A stretch of 64,000 nt of DNA from Rosettibacter sp964572725 (GTDB lineage: Bacteria; Bacteroidota; Ignavibacteria; Ignavibacteriales; Melioribacteraceae), in the NCBI GenBank assembly GCA_964572725.1, contig CAZNFW010000014.1, forward strand, positions 1 through 64,000. The letters run 5' to 3'. Position numbers and translations under genes: made by a program. The notes under the pieces are model-generated. The model had not been told where the DNA came from, did not search any database, and saw only the letters and a program-made list of their open reading frames with translations. Each line of letters opens with the position of its first letter. Within the stretch, counting starts at the first letter, position 1. Below are positions 25,962 to 36,244 of the stretch, piece by piece.

Positions 25962-28900
25962 TTGAGCATCATAGCCGTTTTTGGGTTTACCAGTCAGTCA
26001 GTTCAAAAAAATGATTTAATTTTATTTGATGCTTGCTTTAATTTTGTTAACTCCTCAAATCCTGAGTTTGATAAACCATCAAAACCACAAAAAGAACTTT
26101 TTAATCAATACCTCGCTTATCTAAATTCACAGTTGTTTATTCCGGATACAACAGATAATAAAGAAAAACCTTTGCTTGGTAAAGATACTGCACAGGTAAA
26201 AATGTCAAGAGCTGATTCTATTAGGTTTAAGGCTAAACAAGATTCAATTAGAAGAATTGATTCCTTATCAGCGGATTCAACTGCAAGGATGAAATATTTT
26301 CGTGCTTCAAGGGAAGACTATTATGTTGTACCATTTAGACCGAAAAGACAATCTCCATTTTTTGTTTATCCATCATCAGCTACTTTAAATCGAATTGTGC
26401 AGCTTGATTCAACAGGTACTAAAGTAATTATTAAAGAAGTAGTTGGAGGGCAGGAGGCAAAAATATTTCTTGAAATGCCTCTTGAAGAATATATCAAATT
26501 AAGATTGGAATCTATAACGCGAGACAACTGGGAACAACTTGGTTATCAATATAAATTAAAAGATACAAAGAAAGATTTAAGTCAATTAATATCAGACATT
26601 ACAAATATAGAAATTCCGCTTCCAAGTAAATCTTTGTTCAGCATTTTTGGTCCGCCAAAGATTAATATAAAAATTGCAGGGGCGGTTGATATTCATGGTG
26701 CATGGCGCAACGAAACTACAGAAGGAATTACAACTTCTGCACTTGGCAACACAAGAAATGAACCTGACTTTAAGCAGCAGGTGCAAATCAATCTTAATGG
26801 AACTATTGGTGATAAACTTAATCTATCAGCCGACTGGAATACAGAAAGAACATTTCAATATGAAAATCAATTGAAGATAAAATATACAGGTTATGAAGAT
26901 GAAATAATTCAAAGTATAGAAGCGGGCAATGTTTCTCTTCAATCTTCTCCACTTGTTGGAGGCAGCGAAGCATTATTTGGAATCAAAGCTCAAATGCAAA
27001 TGGGTCCATTTAAATTGACTGCCTTAGCTTCCCAGAAGAAAGGAGAGGTTCAGGAAGTTTCTGTAACAGGTGGAGCAAAAACTCAGCAGTTTCAAATTCA
27101 TGCTTATGATTATTCTCCTAACCATTATTTTATTCATGATGTTTATGCCGATCCAAAACTTAATGTGTTTAATGATTATTATGGTAATTCAATTCCAATT
27201 GTTCACGACTCAATTCGTGTGAAAGATATTGAAGTATGGAAAACTATTACCGGTCTAGTAAATCCAAATGAACGAAAAGGAAATGCTTACATCGATTTGC
27301 CAAGAAGAACAAAAAATCAGCGTTACGATAATTTGAGAAATACAAATGAACAGACTGTTCCCGGTATAAAAGAAATTGATAGAAGGTGGATTATGCTTCA
27401 GCAGGATGTTGATTATGTTATTCATAAAGAAACAGGTTTTATAAGTTTTAAGACGCAAATACAGGATCAGGATGCAATAGCTGTAGCATATAGAATTGAA
27501 GGTCCTACATCTTCGCCGGATGATGATATTTATTACGGTGAATTTATTCAGGATGTTGCTGCAGATTCAAGTGCAAGAATTGTATTGAAACTTGTCAAAC
27601 CTCCAAATCTTCAGCCTCAGTTCAAAAAAGCATGGAAACTTCAGCTAAGAAATATTTATCCAATTGGCGGAAGAGATGTTAAAGAAGAAGGATTTACACT
27701 TGATATAAAATATCAATTTGAAGGAGGCGAACCCCAAAGTGATTATAATGGAATAAAATTAATTCAAGCTTTTGGACTGGATGTAACAGATAAAAGTGGA
27801 ACAGGCGGGCCAGATGGAGCATTTGATTTCTTCCCCGGAAGAACAATTTTCCCTCAAACAGGCGAAATTGTTTTTCCTGTACTTGAACCATTTGGCAGAG
27901 ATTTTCCAACTGGACCAAACGGTTTGCCTGATACTTTAAGATATCAAGCTGTTTATGATACAACCGTAACTTTTGCAAAACAAGACCGCTCGAAAGATAA
28001 ATTTTTAATTACAGGTGAATATTCTGCTGCAGTTACTTCTTCTTATAGTATTGGATTTAATGTTGTAGAAAATTCTGTTAAAGTAATTTTAAATGGAAAT
28101 CAACTTCGAGAAGGAGTTGATTATACTGTAGATTATAATATTGGTCAGGTTATTATTCGAAAACCAGAAGCTCTTGTTCCTGGTGCAGATTTAAGAATTA
28201 CATATGAACAAAATGATTTATTCCAACTTGCATCCAAAACACTTGTGGGATTAAGAGGTATTTATGAATTTAACCGCGAAACTACGCTTGGATTTTCATT
28301 CTTTAATTTGAATCAGCAGACTCTTAGTGATAAAGTTCGAATTGGTGAAGAACCATTAAATAATTCAATGTTTGGAATTGATTTTAAATCAAATGTGAAT
28401 TTGCCTTTCATAACAAAAGCACTTGATAAGGTAATTTCAACAAGCGCAGCTTCTACTTTTAATATTAATGCTGAATATGCTTATATGAGTCCAGATCCAA
28501 ATACCAAGAAAAGTACAATCGAAAGCGATGAAGGAAAAAGTATTGCTTACATTGATGATTTTGAAGGAGCAAAAAGAACTATTCCACTTGGTATGCAGTA
28601 TGGCTCTTGGAAAGATATAAGTGTTCCTGATGACATTCCTTTCCTTGAAGGTATGAGCGAGCTGCAAAAAATCAATTACAAAGCAAAAGCATACTGGTTT
28701 AATAGATTGCCATCTGATGTTACAATTAGAGACCTTTATGGAGATAGAAAACAAGCTCCGCCTGATCAAAGTCTGATTACAGCTTTAGACCTTGTTTATT
28801 TACCTGATAAACCGGGTTATTATAATTGGTATCCAAATTTGAGCGATACACGCAAAAACTGGGCAGGAATAATGAAAGTACTTTCTTCTACTGCAAATAA

Positions 28901-31900
28901 TCTTGTTGAAGAAAATATTCAGTTCATTGAATTTTGGATGAAAATAGAAAATGCTCCGCCTGATTTGAAATTGAATATTGATTTAGGTCAAATTAGTGAA
29001 GATGTGATTCCAAATGGCAAACTTGATACTGAAGACAAAAATTTTAATGACCTTGTTGACCAGGGTGAAGATACAGGAATGGATGGATTGACTGATGTTG
29101 AAGAACCCAATTATGATCCTGTAAACAACCCGGATCCAAGTCATGATAATTATGCCTTTCAATTATCTGCAAATGCAGATTATTCAAAAATTAATGGAAC
29201 AGAAGGGAATGCTGTTTCAATAGATTTAGGAAGGCTGCCTGATACTGAAGACCTGAATCATAATTTTACTCTCGATAAAGTTAATAGCTATTTTCGTTAT
29301 GTAGTTCCAATAGATACGAATAAACAAATTAATCCATTCGTTCAAGGAGGGGGAAGTAATTCGGGATGGTATTTGTTTAGAATTCCATTAAAGGATTTCA
29401 AAGAAAAAGTGGGTGATCCAAGTTTATCTGTTGTTGAATTTATCAGATTCTGGATTTCAGGTTCAAATCAACCTGTTCATTTAAGATTTGCTGAAATGAA
29501 TCTTGTAGGAAACCAATGGCAAAAAGTTCTTGATCCTCCTAACAGCACTAAACTTAGAAAAGTTACTGTAGATGATACTGTGCTTACTGTATCAGTTGTA
29601 AATGTTGAAGATAATCCTGAATATCACTCACCTCCAGGCGTCCATAGAGAAAGAGACAGAAGTCAACCAGATTATCAAATTTATAAGAATGAACAATCTC
29701 TTGAACTTATTATTAAAGGGTTGGAAGATGGAGATAAAAGAGAAGTTGTTCGTTATCTTTATAAACCACTTGATGTTTTTAATTATAAACAAATGAAATT
29801 ATTTATTCATACAGATGAAAATGTTTTTCCCGGAAATGTATCATATTACAAAGATATTAATGATTACTCAGCAGAAGTTTATATAAGATTTGGTTCAGAT
29901 ACATCTAACTTTTATGAGTATCGTCAACCGTTAAGGCCAAGTGAAAAAATATCTGATAAAAATTGGAATGAAGTTAAAATTGTTTTCTCTGAATTAACTG
30001 CAATTAAGCAAAGAAGAGATTCATCACAATTTAAAGAATTGTATACAGTTCCAGTCGAAGGAAAAGAAGGGCATACTTACGGAATAAGAGGAAATCCAAC
30101 TTTAACAAGAATTACATTTTTTACAATTGGAATTATCAATCCATCAAATAAAGGAACACCGGGAGAAAAAATATCTGGAACTGTTTGGATAAACGAACTG
30201 CGTGTTCTTGAAGCTGATGATACACCCGGATGGGCTTATAGTGCAAGCGGTTCACTTGCTCTTGCTGATTTGATGCGTGTTAGTTTTAATGTTAATCAAT
30301 CTAATCCATATTTCCATAGGTTGAATGATAGATTCGGAACACGAGAAGATAAATTAAACTGGGGCGTGTCTGTTGACATGGATTTGTTAAAATTAATTCC
30401 ATTAAATCTTGCTGGAAGTAATTTAAGAATTTCGTACTCTCGTACTGAACAAACAGTAAATCCATTGTTTAAGCCCGGCACAGATATAAAAGTTGTAGAA
30501 GCTCAAAATCAATTAAGAAAATATTTGACAGAAAAAAATCTTGACCCTGCTGTAGTTGAAGATTCAGTCCAAAGTATTAAAAGAGAATCTCAAACTGTCA
30601 ATCTTTCTGAAACATGGGCACTTTCTAATATTCGTATAAAACTGCCAACAGATAAATGGTATATAAGAGATATTATAAATAATTTAACTTTTGGATTTAA
30701 TTATAATAGAACTTCAGGCCGTTCGCCCATAATTCTGCAAAGCAATGGATGGGTATGGAATGCAAGCGCAAGTTATTCAGTAAATTTAGGCAGAGATTTA
30801 TTTTTCAAACCTGCTGATATACCTCTTATCGGAGATTTTGTGAGTATCTTTAATGATTATAAAGATGTCAGAATTTATTTCCTGCCACAATCATTCAATG
30901 CTTCTATGAGTGCAACAAGGAGAAGAAACTTTACACAAAATAGAACACTCGCAACTAAACCAAATATTCAAAGAGATTTTACTGCATCAAGAAGTGCGGG
31001 ATTTAACTGGAATATTACTGAAGGCGGTTTATTAAATCTTTCTCTTGCTTATAATTTTGATGTTCAATCAACTCTTACTCATTTGTGGGTTGTTGATGAT
31101 ATTGAAAGACCCGAAAGCGAAATCTGGCATGATATATTTAGCAAAAATCTTTTTGGAAAAGATTTTAATTACAAACAAAATTTAGATTTTCGGCTTAATC
31201 CAAAACTTCCATCAATATGGGATTTGAATAGATATATAAATGTTAATTTTTCTTATGGAGTTGCATACACATGGCAAAATAATTTTCAGCAGGCAGAACT
31301 TGGAAGAAGTGCAGGTTATTCAAATAGAATTTCGAGTGGCATAACTTTTCGAATCAAATCAATTTTTGCACCTTTATTTCAAGAAGCACCTAAAACTCAA
31401 ATACCAGCACAACCTCAGCAGCGTACTGAGGGCGGAAGAGGAGGAAGAAGAAGTCAGCGTTCTGTAAATGTTGATGAAAAAATTCAAACTCAACAAACAA
31501 AAATTAATGACAGCACAAATGTTAAGGATACAACTTTACAGTCAAAAAAACCGTCAACTGAATTTAATGAATCTGAAGAAGATACGGTAAAAGGTCCGGG
31601 TAATATTCAAATTGCCTTGCAATATTTAAAGTTAGGAATCAAATGGCTCCTTTTTGATTATGACCAGATTTCAGTAAATTTTTCCCAATCAAGCAGTTAT
31701 ACTGGTGGAGGATTACTTGGTGAAGGCACTGGGTTCAATAATTTCTGGGGTTTTAAACAATCGCCACTAAAAGGTCCATCAAGATTATTTATGCTTGGTT
31801 TATCGAATGATATTGGTCCACGTGCAGCAAATGGAAATATCACTGATAATTATTCTCATAAAAATGACATTGATTTAAAAACGGCTCGACCGCTTTGGGA

Positions 31901-32852
31901 AGGAGCACAGATTGATATTTCATGGAAAGTTGGATGGGGAGTTAATAAATCGATAACATTCAGAACAGATTCACTCGGAAATATTTATTCTACTACATTG
32001 AATTCTACTGGAACTTTAGACCGTTCATTCTTAACATTTCCACCTACGCTAATTTTTTCTTTCTTTGGTAACGGTATCAAAAAAGTAAGTGAGCTTTATG
32101 ATAAACGTTCTTCCAATCCTAATCAAAGTCTTTCAGATGCTTTTGTGAAAGGATTTGAAACTACTTCGTTCCTTTCAAAAATTCCTATTCTTTCTAAATT
32201 TGCTAAATACATTCCAAGACCCAACTGGAATTTTTCGTGGTCTGGTCTTGAGAAATATGAAATATTCTCATTTGCAAAAAGAGTTTCTTTAAGTCACACT
32301 TACACTTCAACTTACAGCGAAGGATGGAAAATTAATCCTGATGGAGTGCAGGAAATTCAGAGTCAGAGAATTGAATATGCATTTTCTCCATTGCTTGGAT
32401 TAACTTTTCAATTTGATAATTTATTTGGTGGTTCATTCCAGAGTTCGATTCGTTATACTGCAAGAACTTCTTACAGCTTAAGTGCTTCAACAAGAAATAT
32501 TACTGAAAGCTTATCTCGAGATATTAATATTTCGGCAAGTTATTCAAAAAGCGGCTTTGAATTGCCAATGTTTGGAATTTCATTGAAGAACGATATTGAA
32601 ATTTCGGTTTCTTATACAAATGGTAAATCATCAAGCGTTATTTATGATATGGAAAATTTTAAAGAAGGCGGTACGCCTCAAGACGGCAAAACAAATATTA
32701 CTATTGAACCAAAAATTAGATATGTAATGAGTTCACGAGTAACAATGTCAATTTTCTACAGAAGAACAACAATTCAACCGCAGGGAGCATCAAGAATTCC
32801 ACCTACTACAACGAACGAAGCTGGTGTTGATGTTCATATTGCTATTCAGTAA
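25962..32852 (+). CDS. sprA: Type IX secretion outer-membrane channel SprA
   Basis: Very large beta-barrel, about 2300 residues, that forms the translocation pore of the type IX secretion system (SprA in Flavobacterium, Sov in Porphyromonas). N-terminal motifs such as LEMPLEEYIKLRLE, the IHGAWRNE / LNLSADWNTERTFQYENQ region, SYIDDFEGA-like IAYIDDFEGAKR, and the C-terminal RYVMSSRVTMSIFYRR are typical. The frame has no ATG near its start. The TTG used here falls inside a hydrophobic segment. The frame is open back to 25881, and an ATT at 25896 behind AGAAGG (25883-25888) would add a complete signal peptide (FSFWIKVLFFPVFLLSIIAV). The true start is thus probably upstream. porX follows 26 bases later. 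Confidence 0.93.
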   Translation: MSIIAVFGFTSQSVQKNDLILFDACFNFVNSSNPEFDKPSKPQKELFNQYLAYLNSQLFIPDTTDNKEKPLLGKDTAQVKMSRADSIRFKAKQDSIRRIDSLSADSTARMKYFRASREDYYVVPFRPKRQSPFFVYPSSATLNRIVQLDSTGTKVIIKEVVGGQEAKIFLEMPLEEYIKLRLESITRDNWEQLGYQYKLKDTKKDLSQLISDITNIEIPLPSKSLFSIFGPPKINIKIAGAVDIHGAWRNETTEGITTSALGNTRNEPDFKQQVQINLNGTIGDKLNLSADWNTERTFQYENQLKIKYTGYEDEIIQSIEAGNVSLQSSPLVGGSEALFGIKAQMQMGPFKLTALASQKKGEVQEVSVTGGAKTQQFQIHAYDYSPNHYFIHDVYADPKLNVFNDYYGNSIPIVHDSIRVKDIEVWKTITGLVNPNERKGNAYIDLPRRTKNQRYDNLRNTNEQTVPGIKEIDRRWIMLQQDVDYVIHKETGFISFKTQIQDQDAIAVAYRIEGPTSSPDDDIYYGEFIQDVAADSSARIVLKLVKPPNLQPQFKKAWKLQLRNIYPIGGRDVKEEGFTLDIKYQFEGGEPQSDYNGIKLIQAFGLDVTDKSGTGGPDGAFDFFPGRTIFPQTGEIVFPVLEPFGRDFPTGPNGLPDTLRYQAVYDTTVTFAKQDRSKDKFLITGEYSAAVTSSYSIGFNVVENSVKVILNGNQLREGVDYTVDYNIGQVIIRKPEALVPGADLRITYEQNDLFQLASKTLVGLRGIYEFNRETTLGFSFFNLNQQTLSDKVRIGEEPLNNSMFGIDFKSNVNLPFITKALDKVISTSAASTFNINAEYAYMSPDPNTKKSTIESDEGKSIAYIDDFEGAKRTIPLGMQYGSWKDISVPDDIPFLEGMSELQKINYKAKAYWFNRLPSDVTIRDLYGDRKQAPPDQSLITALDLVYLPDKPGYYNWYPNLSDTRKNWAGIMKVLSSTANNLVEENIQFIEFWMKIENAPPDLKLNIDLGQISEDVIPNGKLDTEDKNFNDLVDQGEDTGMDGLTDVEEPNYDPVNNPDPSHDNYAFQLSANADYSKINGTEGNAVSIDLGRLPDTEDLNHNFTLDKVNSYFRYVVPIDTNKQINPFVQGGGSNSGWYLFRIPLKDFKEKVGDPSLSVVEFIRFWISGSNQPVHLRFAEMNLVGNQWQKVLDPPNSTKLRKVTVDDTVLTVSVVNVEDNPEYHSPPGVHRERDRSQPDYQIYKNEQSLELIIKGLEDGDKREVVRYLYKPLDVFNYKQMKLFIHTDENVFPGNVSYYKDINDYSAEVYIRFGSDTSNFYEYRQPLRPSEKISDKNWNEVKIVFSELTAIKQRRDSSQFKELYTVPVEGKEGHTYGIRGNPTLTRITFFTIGIINPSNKGTPGEKISGTVWINELRVLEADDTPGWAYSASGSLALADLMRVSFNVNQSNPYFHRLNDRFGTREDKLNWGVSVDMDLLKLIPLNLAGSNLRISYSRTEQTVNPLFKPGTDIKVVEAQNQLRKYLTEKNLDPAVVEDSVQSIKRESQTVNLSETWALSNIRIKLPTDKWYIRDIINNLTFGFNYNRTSGRSPIILQSNGWVWNASASYSVNLGRDLFFKPADIPLIGDFVSIFNDYKDVRIYFLPQSFNASMSATRRRNFTQNRTLATKPNIQRDFTASRSAGFNWNITEGGLLNLSLAYNFDVQSTLTHLWVVDDIERPESEIWHDIFSKNLFGKDFNYKQNLDFRLNPKLPSIWDLNRYINVNFSYGVAYTWQNNFQQAELGRSAGYSNRISSGITFRIKSIFAPLFQEAPKTQIPAQPQQRTEGGRGGRRSQRSVNVDEKIQTQQTKINDSTNVKDTTLQSKKPSTEFNESEEDTVKGPGNIQIALQYLKLGIKWLLFDYDQISVNFSQSSSYTGGGLLGEGTGFNNFWGFKQSPLKGPSRLFMLGLSNDIGPRAANGNITDNYSHKNDIDLKTARPLWEGAQIDISWKVGWGVNKSITFRTDSLGNIYSTTLNSTGTLDRSFLTFPPTLIFSFFGNGIKKVSELYDKRSSNPNQSLSDAFVKGFETTSFLSKIPILSKFAKYIPRPNWNFSWSGLEKYEIFSFAKRVSLSHTYTSTYSEGWKINPDGVQEIQSQRIEYAFSPLLGLTFQFDNLFGGSFQSSIRYTARTSYSLSASTRNITESLSRDINISASYSKSGFELPMFGISLKNDIEISVSYTNGKSSSVIYDMENFKEGGTPQDGKTNITIEPKIRYVMSSRVTMSIFYRRTTIQPQGASRIPPTTTNEAGVDVHIAIQ

Positions 32853-32878
32853 AATTAATTAACAATAATTTGAGAACT

Positions 32879-34453
32879 ATGAAAAAAAATAAAATTCTCT
32901 GGGTAGACGACGAAATTGAACTTCTTCGTTCTCATGTTATTTTTTTGAACGAAAAAGGATATGAAGTTGATACCGTAACCAACGGCGAAGATGCAATTGA
33001 TCAGGTTAAAAACAATCAGTATGATTTAATCTTTCTTGATGAAATGATGCCCGGTCTGGGTGGACTGGAAACTTTATCTCAAATCAAGGAAATTAATCCT
33101 GATATTCCTGTTGTGATGATTACAAAAAGTGAAGAAGAATCTTTAATGCACGATGCAATTGGAAGCAAAATAAGTGATTATCTTATAAAACCAATTGTAC
33201 CTTCTCAGGTTTTAATGGTTTGTAAAAAAATTTTAGAAAGCAAAAAAATTTCGAGTGAATATGTTGCAAAAGATTACTTGAGTGATTTCAATGAGATTTC
33301 AAGAAGATTAATTATGAATCCCGATTTTTCTGACTGGATTGAAATTTATCAAAAACTTGTTTACTGGGATATGGAATTTGATATTCATCCCGAAGTAGAT
33401 TTTCGTCAAACATTAATTGACCAGAAACGAGAATGCAATCAGGAATTTTCAAAATATGTTGAAAATGAATATAAAAACTGGGTTGATAATCTTGATAGTG
33501 AAGAAAATCCTACTTTGACAGTTTCTGTTCTTAATAAATATGTTCTGCCTCATGTTGCAAATGCACAAGGACCAATTTTTTTATTTGTAATTGATTGTTT
33601 GAGATTAGACCAATGGCTTGTTATGGAAAAACATCTTAAAGATTTATTTAATATTAAAAAAAATTACTACATTTCAATTCTGCCTACTGCTACTCCTTAT
33701 GCTCGAAATGCACTATTTGCAGGTTTATTTCCTTCAGAAATTGAAAAATATTATCCGGATTTGTGGAGTTCCGTTCCTGATGATGATGAAAATAGTATGA
33801 ATAAATATGAAAAAGAATTATTACAGTTGTTGTTGGATAGAAAAAAAATAAAACTTAGGAACGATTTGAAGTATATAAAAATTATTGATCCAGAAGTAGG
33901 GCGTTCATTTGAACAAAATGTTTTGTCTTTTCAGAATAACCATTTTATGGCTGTCGTTGTAAATTTTCTTGATATGATTGCTCATGGCAGGTCAGATTCA
34001 CAAATTCTAAAAGAAATAGCACCTGATGAATCTGCTTACCGCTCTTTAACGAACAGCTGGTTTCAGCATTCATATCTTCTTAATTCTTTTAGATTAATTT
34101 CAAGAATTCCTAAAGCAAAAATTTTTGTTACAACAGATCATGGCAGTATAAGAACATTGAGAGGTGCAAAAGTTTTGGGCGACCGCGAAGCTTCAACCAA
34201 TCTTAGATTTAAATTTGGCAGAAATCTTAAAGTTGACGACAAGCATGCACTTTATATTAAAAATCCTCAGGAATATAAACTTCCAAAACGCGGTGTGGCA
34301 ATAAGTTATATTATTGCTAAAGAAGATTATTATTTTGTTTATCCTACGGATTATCATAAATATTTGAGTTATTATAAAGATAGTTTTCAACATGGTGGAA
34401 TTTCCATGGAAGAAATGATTTTGCCAATAGTTACATTGGAGAGTAAATCTTGA
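32879..34453 (+). CDS. porX: PorX-like response regulator with PglZ domain
   Basis: Protein of 524 residues that combines an N-terminal receiver domain with a C-terminal PglZ (alkaline-phosphatase superfamily) domain, the layout of PorX, which regulates type IX secretion genes. D54 in LIFLDEMMPG is the phospho-acceptor, with WVDDE forming the acidic pocket and K in LIKPI. Metal-binding residues of the PglZ domain are seen in FVIDCLRLDQW, PTATPYARNALF, FVTTDHGS and FQHGGISMEEMILP. I chose the ATG; a TTG three codons upstream is also possible. It sits directly after sprA and overlaps the start of tsaE. A PorY sensor kinase is not in the window. Confidence 0.9.
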   Translation: MKKNKILWVDDEIELLRSHVIFLNEKGYEVDTVTNGEDAIDQVKNNQYDLIFLDEMMPGLGGLETLSQIKEINPDIPVVMITKSEEESLMHDAIGSKISDYLIKPIVPSQVLMVCKKILESKKISSEYVAKDYLSDFNEISRRLIMNPDFSDWIEIYQKLVYWDMEFDIHPEVDFRQTLIDQKRECNQEFSKYVENEYKNWVDNLDSEENPTLTVSVLNKYVLPHVANAQGPIFLFVIDCLRLDQWLVMEKHLKDLFNIKKNYYISILPTATPYARNALFAGLFPSEIEKYYPDLWSSVPDDDENSMNKYEKELLQLLLDRKKIKLRNDLKYIKIIDPEVGRSFEQNVLSFQNNHFMAVVVNFLDMIAHGRSDSQILKEIAPDESAYRSLTNSWFQHSYLLNSFRLISRIPKAKIFVTTDHGSIRTLRGAKVLGDREASTNLRFKFGRNLKVDDKHALYIKNPQEYKLPKRGVAISYIIAKEDYYFVYPTDYHKYLSYYKDSFQHGGISMEEMILPIVTLESKS

Positions 34454-34875
34454 TTAACATTCCTGATGAAATATTAGTATCGTCAGAAACTGAAACTGCA
34501 AATTTATCTAAGTCTTTAACAGAAATTTTTAAAGAAGGTGATGTGATTGCACTAAACGGAGAACTTGGTTCAGGCAAGACATTTTTTGTTAAATCATTTT
34601 GTGAAAATCTTGGAATTAAAAATGTGTCGAGTCCAAGTTTTGCAATTGTAAATGAGTACATCGGTCAAAAAAAAATTTACCACTTTGATTTTTATAGAAT
34701 TAAAAAAATTACAGAACTCTACGATTTGGGTTTTGAAGATTATCTCAAAGATAATGCTGTAATATTTATTGAATGGGCTAACTTGTGGAAAGAAATTTTG
34801 CCAGAACATTATTATGAAATTAATTTTAAATTCATTGATGAAAATTCACGATTAATTACAATCAAAAAAATATGA
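34450..34875 (+). CDS. tsaE: tRNA t6A synthesis ATPase TsaE
   Basis: ATPase of 141 residues that powers the TsaB-TsaD-TsaE complex making threonylcarbamoyl-adenosine at tRNA position 37. The P-loop GELGSGKTFFVKSF and the family segment SPSFAIVNEY followed by HFDFYRI are clear, as is IFIEWAN. The start is a TTG that shares bases with the porX stop (TTGA), which implies coupled translation. Its own stop overlaps the tsaB ATG (ATGA). Confidence 0.93.
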   Translation: MINIPDEILVSSETETANLSKSLTEIFKEGDVIALNGELGSGKTFFVKSFCENLGIKNVSSPSFAIVNEYIGQKKIYHFDFYRIKKITELYDLGFEDYLKDNAVIFIEWANLWKEILPEHYYEINFKFIDENSRLITIKKI

Positions 34876-35528
34876 CAGATAAATTTCCAATACTTGCAAT
34901 AGAAACATCAGGCGAATTGTGCAGTGTAGCTGTAATGCTTAGCGAAAATTATTTAATTGAATCTAATATTAGAGAGAAACATGTTCACTCAGAAAAAATT
35001 TTTGACATGATAGATTATGTTGTGAAAAATTCAAATGCTCAATTGAATGATTTTAAGCAGATTGCTGTATCGATTGGACCGGGTTCTTTTACTGGATTAA
35101 GAATTGGTTTATCTGCTGCAAAAGGTCTGGCTCTGGGGAGTAATTTACCTATTGTACCTGTCCCAACCTTTGAAGTAATGGCATTTGAAATTTCAGAAAA
35201 AATGGAAGAAGATAAAAAGTTTGCAATTTTAAAATCAGCAAGTATTGATGATTTTTATTTTGCAGCTTATGAAACAGAAAAAAATGGATATAAAAAAATT
35301 GAGGATGTATCTTTAATTCATAAAAATGAATTAAATAAAAAAATAATGGAATTTGATATTATATTTGCAGATAAAGATATTTTGCCTGAGATAAAAATTA
35401 TTTCTGGACCGCATGCAAGTTATATAGCCTTATGGTCTTACTTGTATGGGAAAGAATTATTAACTTATGATTATGATTATTTAGAACCATTTTATTTAAA
35501 ACAATTTATTGCAAAGGTAAAAAAATGA
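34872..35528 (+). CDS. tsaB: tRNA t6A synthesis protein TsaB
   Basis: Scaffold partner of TsaD in t6A synthesis, 218 residues, with the ASKHA fold. ILAIETSGELCSVAVM opens the protein and SIGPGSFTGLRIGLSAAKGL is the family signature. The C-terminal half is shorter and more variable, as usual. It overlaps both neighbours by four bases (ATGA), so the porX-tsaE-tsaB-DUF1573 stretch is a tightly coupled translational unit. tsaD itself is elsewhere in the genome. Confidence 0.93.
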   Translation: MTDKFPILAIETSGELCSVAVMLSENYLIESNIREKHVHSEKIFDMIDYVVKNSNAQLNDFKQIAVSIGPGSFTGLRIGLSAAKGLALGSNLPIVPVPTFEVMAFEISEKMEEDKKFAILKSASIDDFYFAAYETEKNGYKKIEDVSLIHKNELNKKIMEFDIIFADKDILPEIKIISGPHASYIALWSYLYGKELLTYDYDYLEPFYLKQFIAKVKK

Positions 35529-36244
35529 AAAGAATAATTTTTTTTATAGCAATTTTTGCATCATTAATTTATGGACAGAACAAAGAACCAAAAATATTTT
35601 CACCTGAACCAAATTTCAGCTTTAACGAAGTAGTTGAAGGACAAACAGTTGAACATGAATTTGAAATTATTAATCAGGGTAATGCAGATTTGATAATTAA
35701 TGATGTTAAAGCATCGTGCGGATGTACAGCAATCCAGCCGCCAAAGAAAATTTTAAAACCGGGGGAAAAAACAAAAATTAAGATTGAATTTGACTCACGC
35801 GGAAGAATTGGTCCACAAAAAAAATATGTTTATGTTTTTTCAAATGACCCAAAAACACCTCAATACAGATTAACATTTGATGCAGTAGTTGTTGAAAAAC
35901 TTATTCGTTCTAAAGACGGAAAAAATCCAAAATTAGTTTTGAGCAGTAATCAATTTAATTTTGGCGAAGTTGATGAAGGTAAAGTTGTAGAAGCTAAAAT
36001 TGAATTTAAGAATGAAGGGAAAGGCGTACTTGAAATTAATGATATTAAAACAACATGCGGATGCACAGCTGTAATGCTAAGCAGCAAAAAACTTCAACCT
36101 GGTGAAACAGGAACTATTGGAATAAATTTAGACACTTCAAACAGAATTGGTCAGTTTGTGCGAACTGTAGCAATTTATTCTAACGACCCTGAACAGCCTG
36201 TACATGTAATAACTTTATCTGCAATAATAAAGAAGAGAAAATAA
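35525..36244 (+). CDS. DUF1573 repeat protein, exported
   Basis: Exported protein of 239 residues with a signal peptide (MKRIIFFIAIFASLIYG) and two DUF1573 repeats of about 100 residues. These are immunoglobulin-like domains common in Bacteroidota. Each repeat carries the conserved cysteine pair (SCGCTAIQPPKKILKPGE, TCGCTAVMLSSKKLQPGE) and ends in YVFSNDPKTP or AIYSNDPEQP. Such domains resemble ASH/MSP-type sandwich folds, and the function is unknown. The start overlaps tsaB (ATGA), and the stop overlaps accD (TAATG). Confidence 0.85.
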   Translation: MKRIIFFIAIFASLIYGQNKEPKIFSPEPNFSFNEVVEGQTVEHEFEIINQGNADLIINDVKASCGCTAIQPPKKILKPGEKTKIKIEFDSRGRIGPQKKYVYVFSNDPKTPQYRLTFDAVVVEKLIRSKDGKNPKLVLSSNQFNFGEVDEGKVVEAKIEFKNEGKGVLEINDIKTTCGCTAVMLSSKKLQPGETGTIGINLDTSNRIGQFVRTVAIYSNDPEQPVHVITLSAIIKKRK

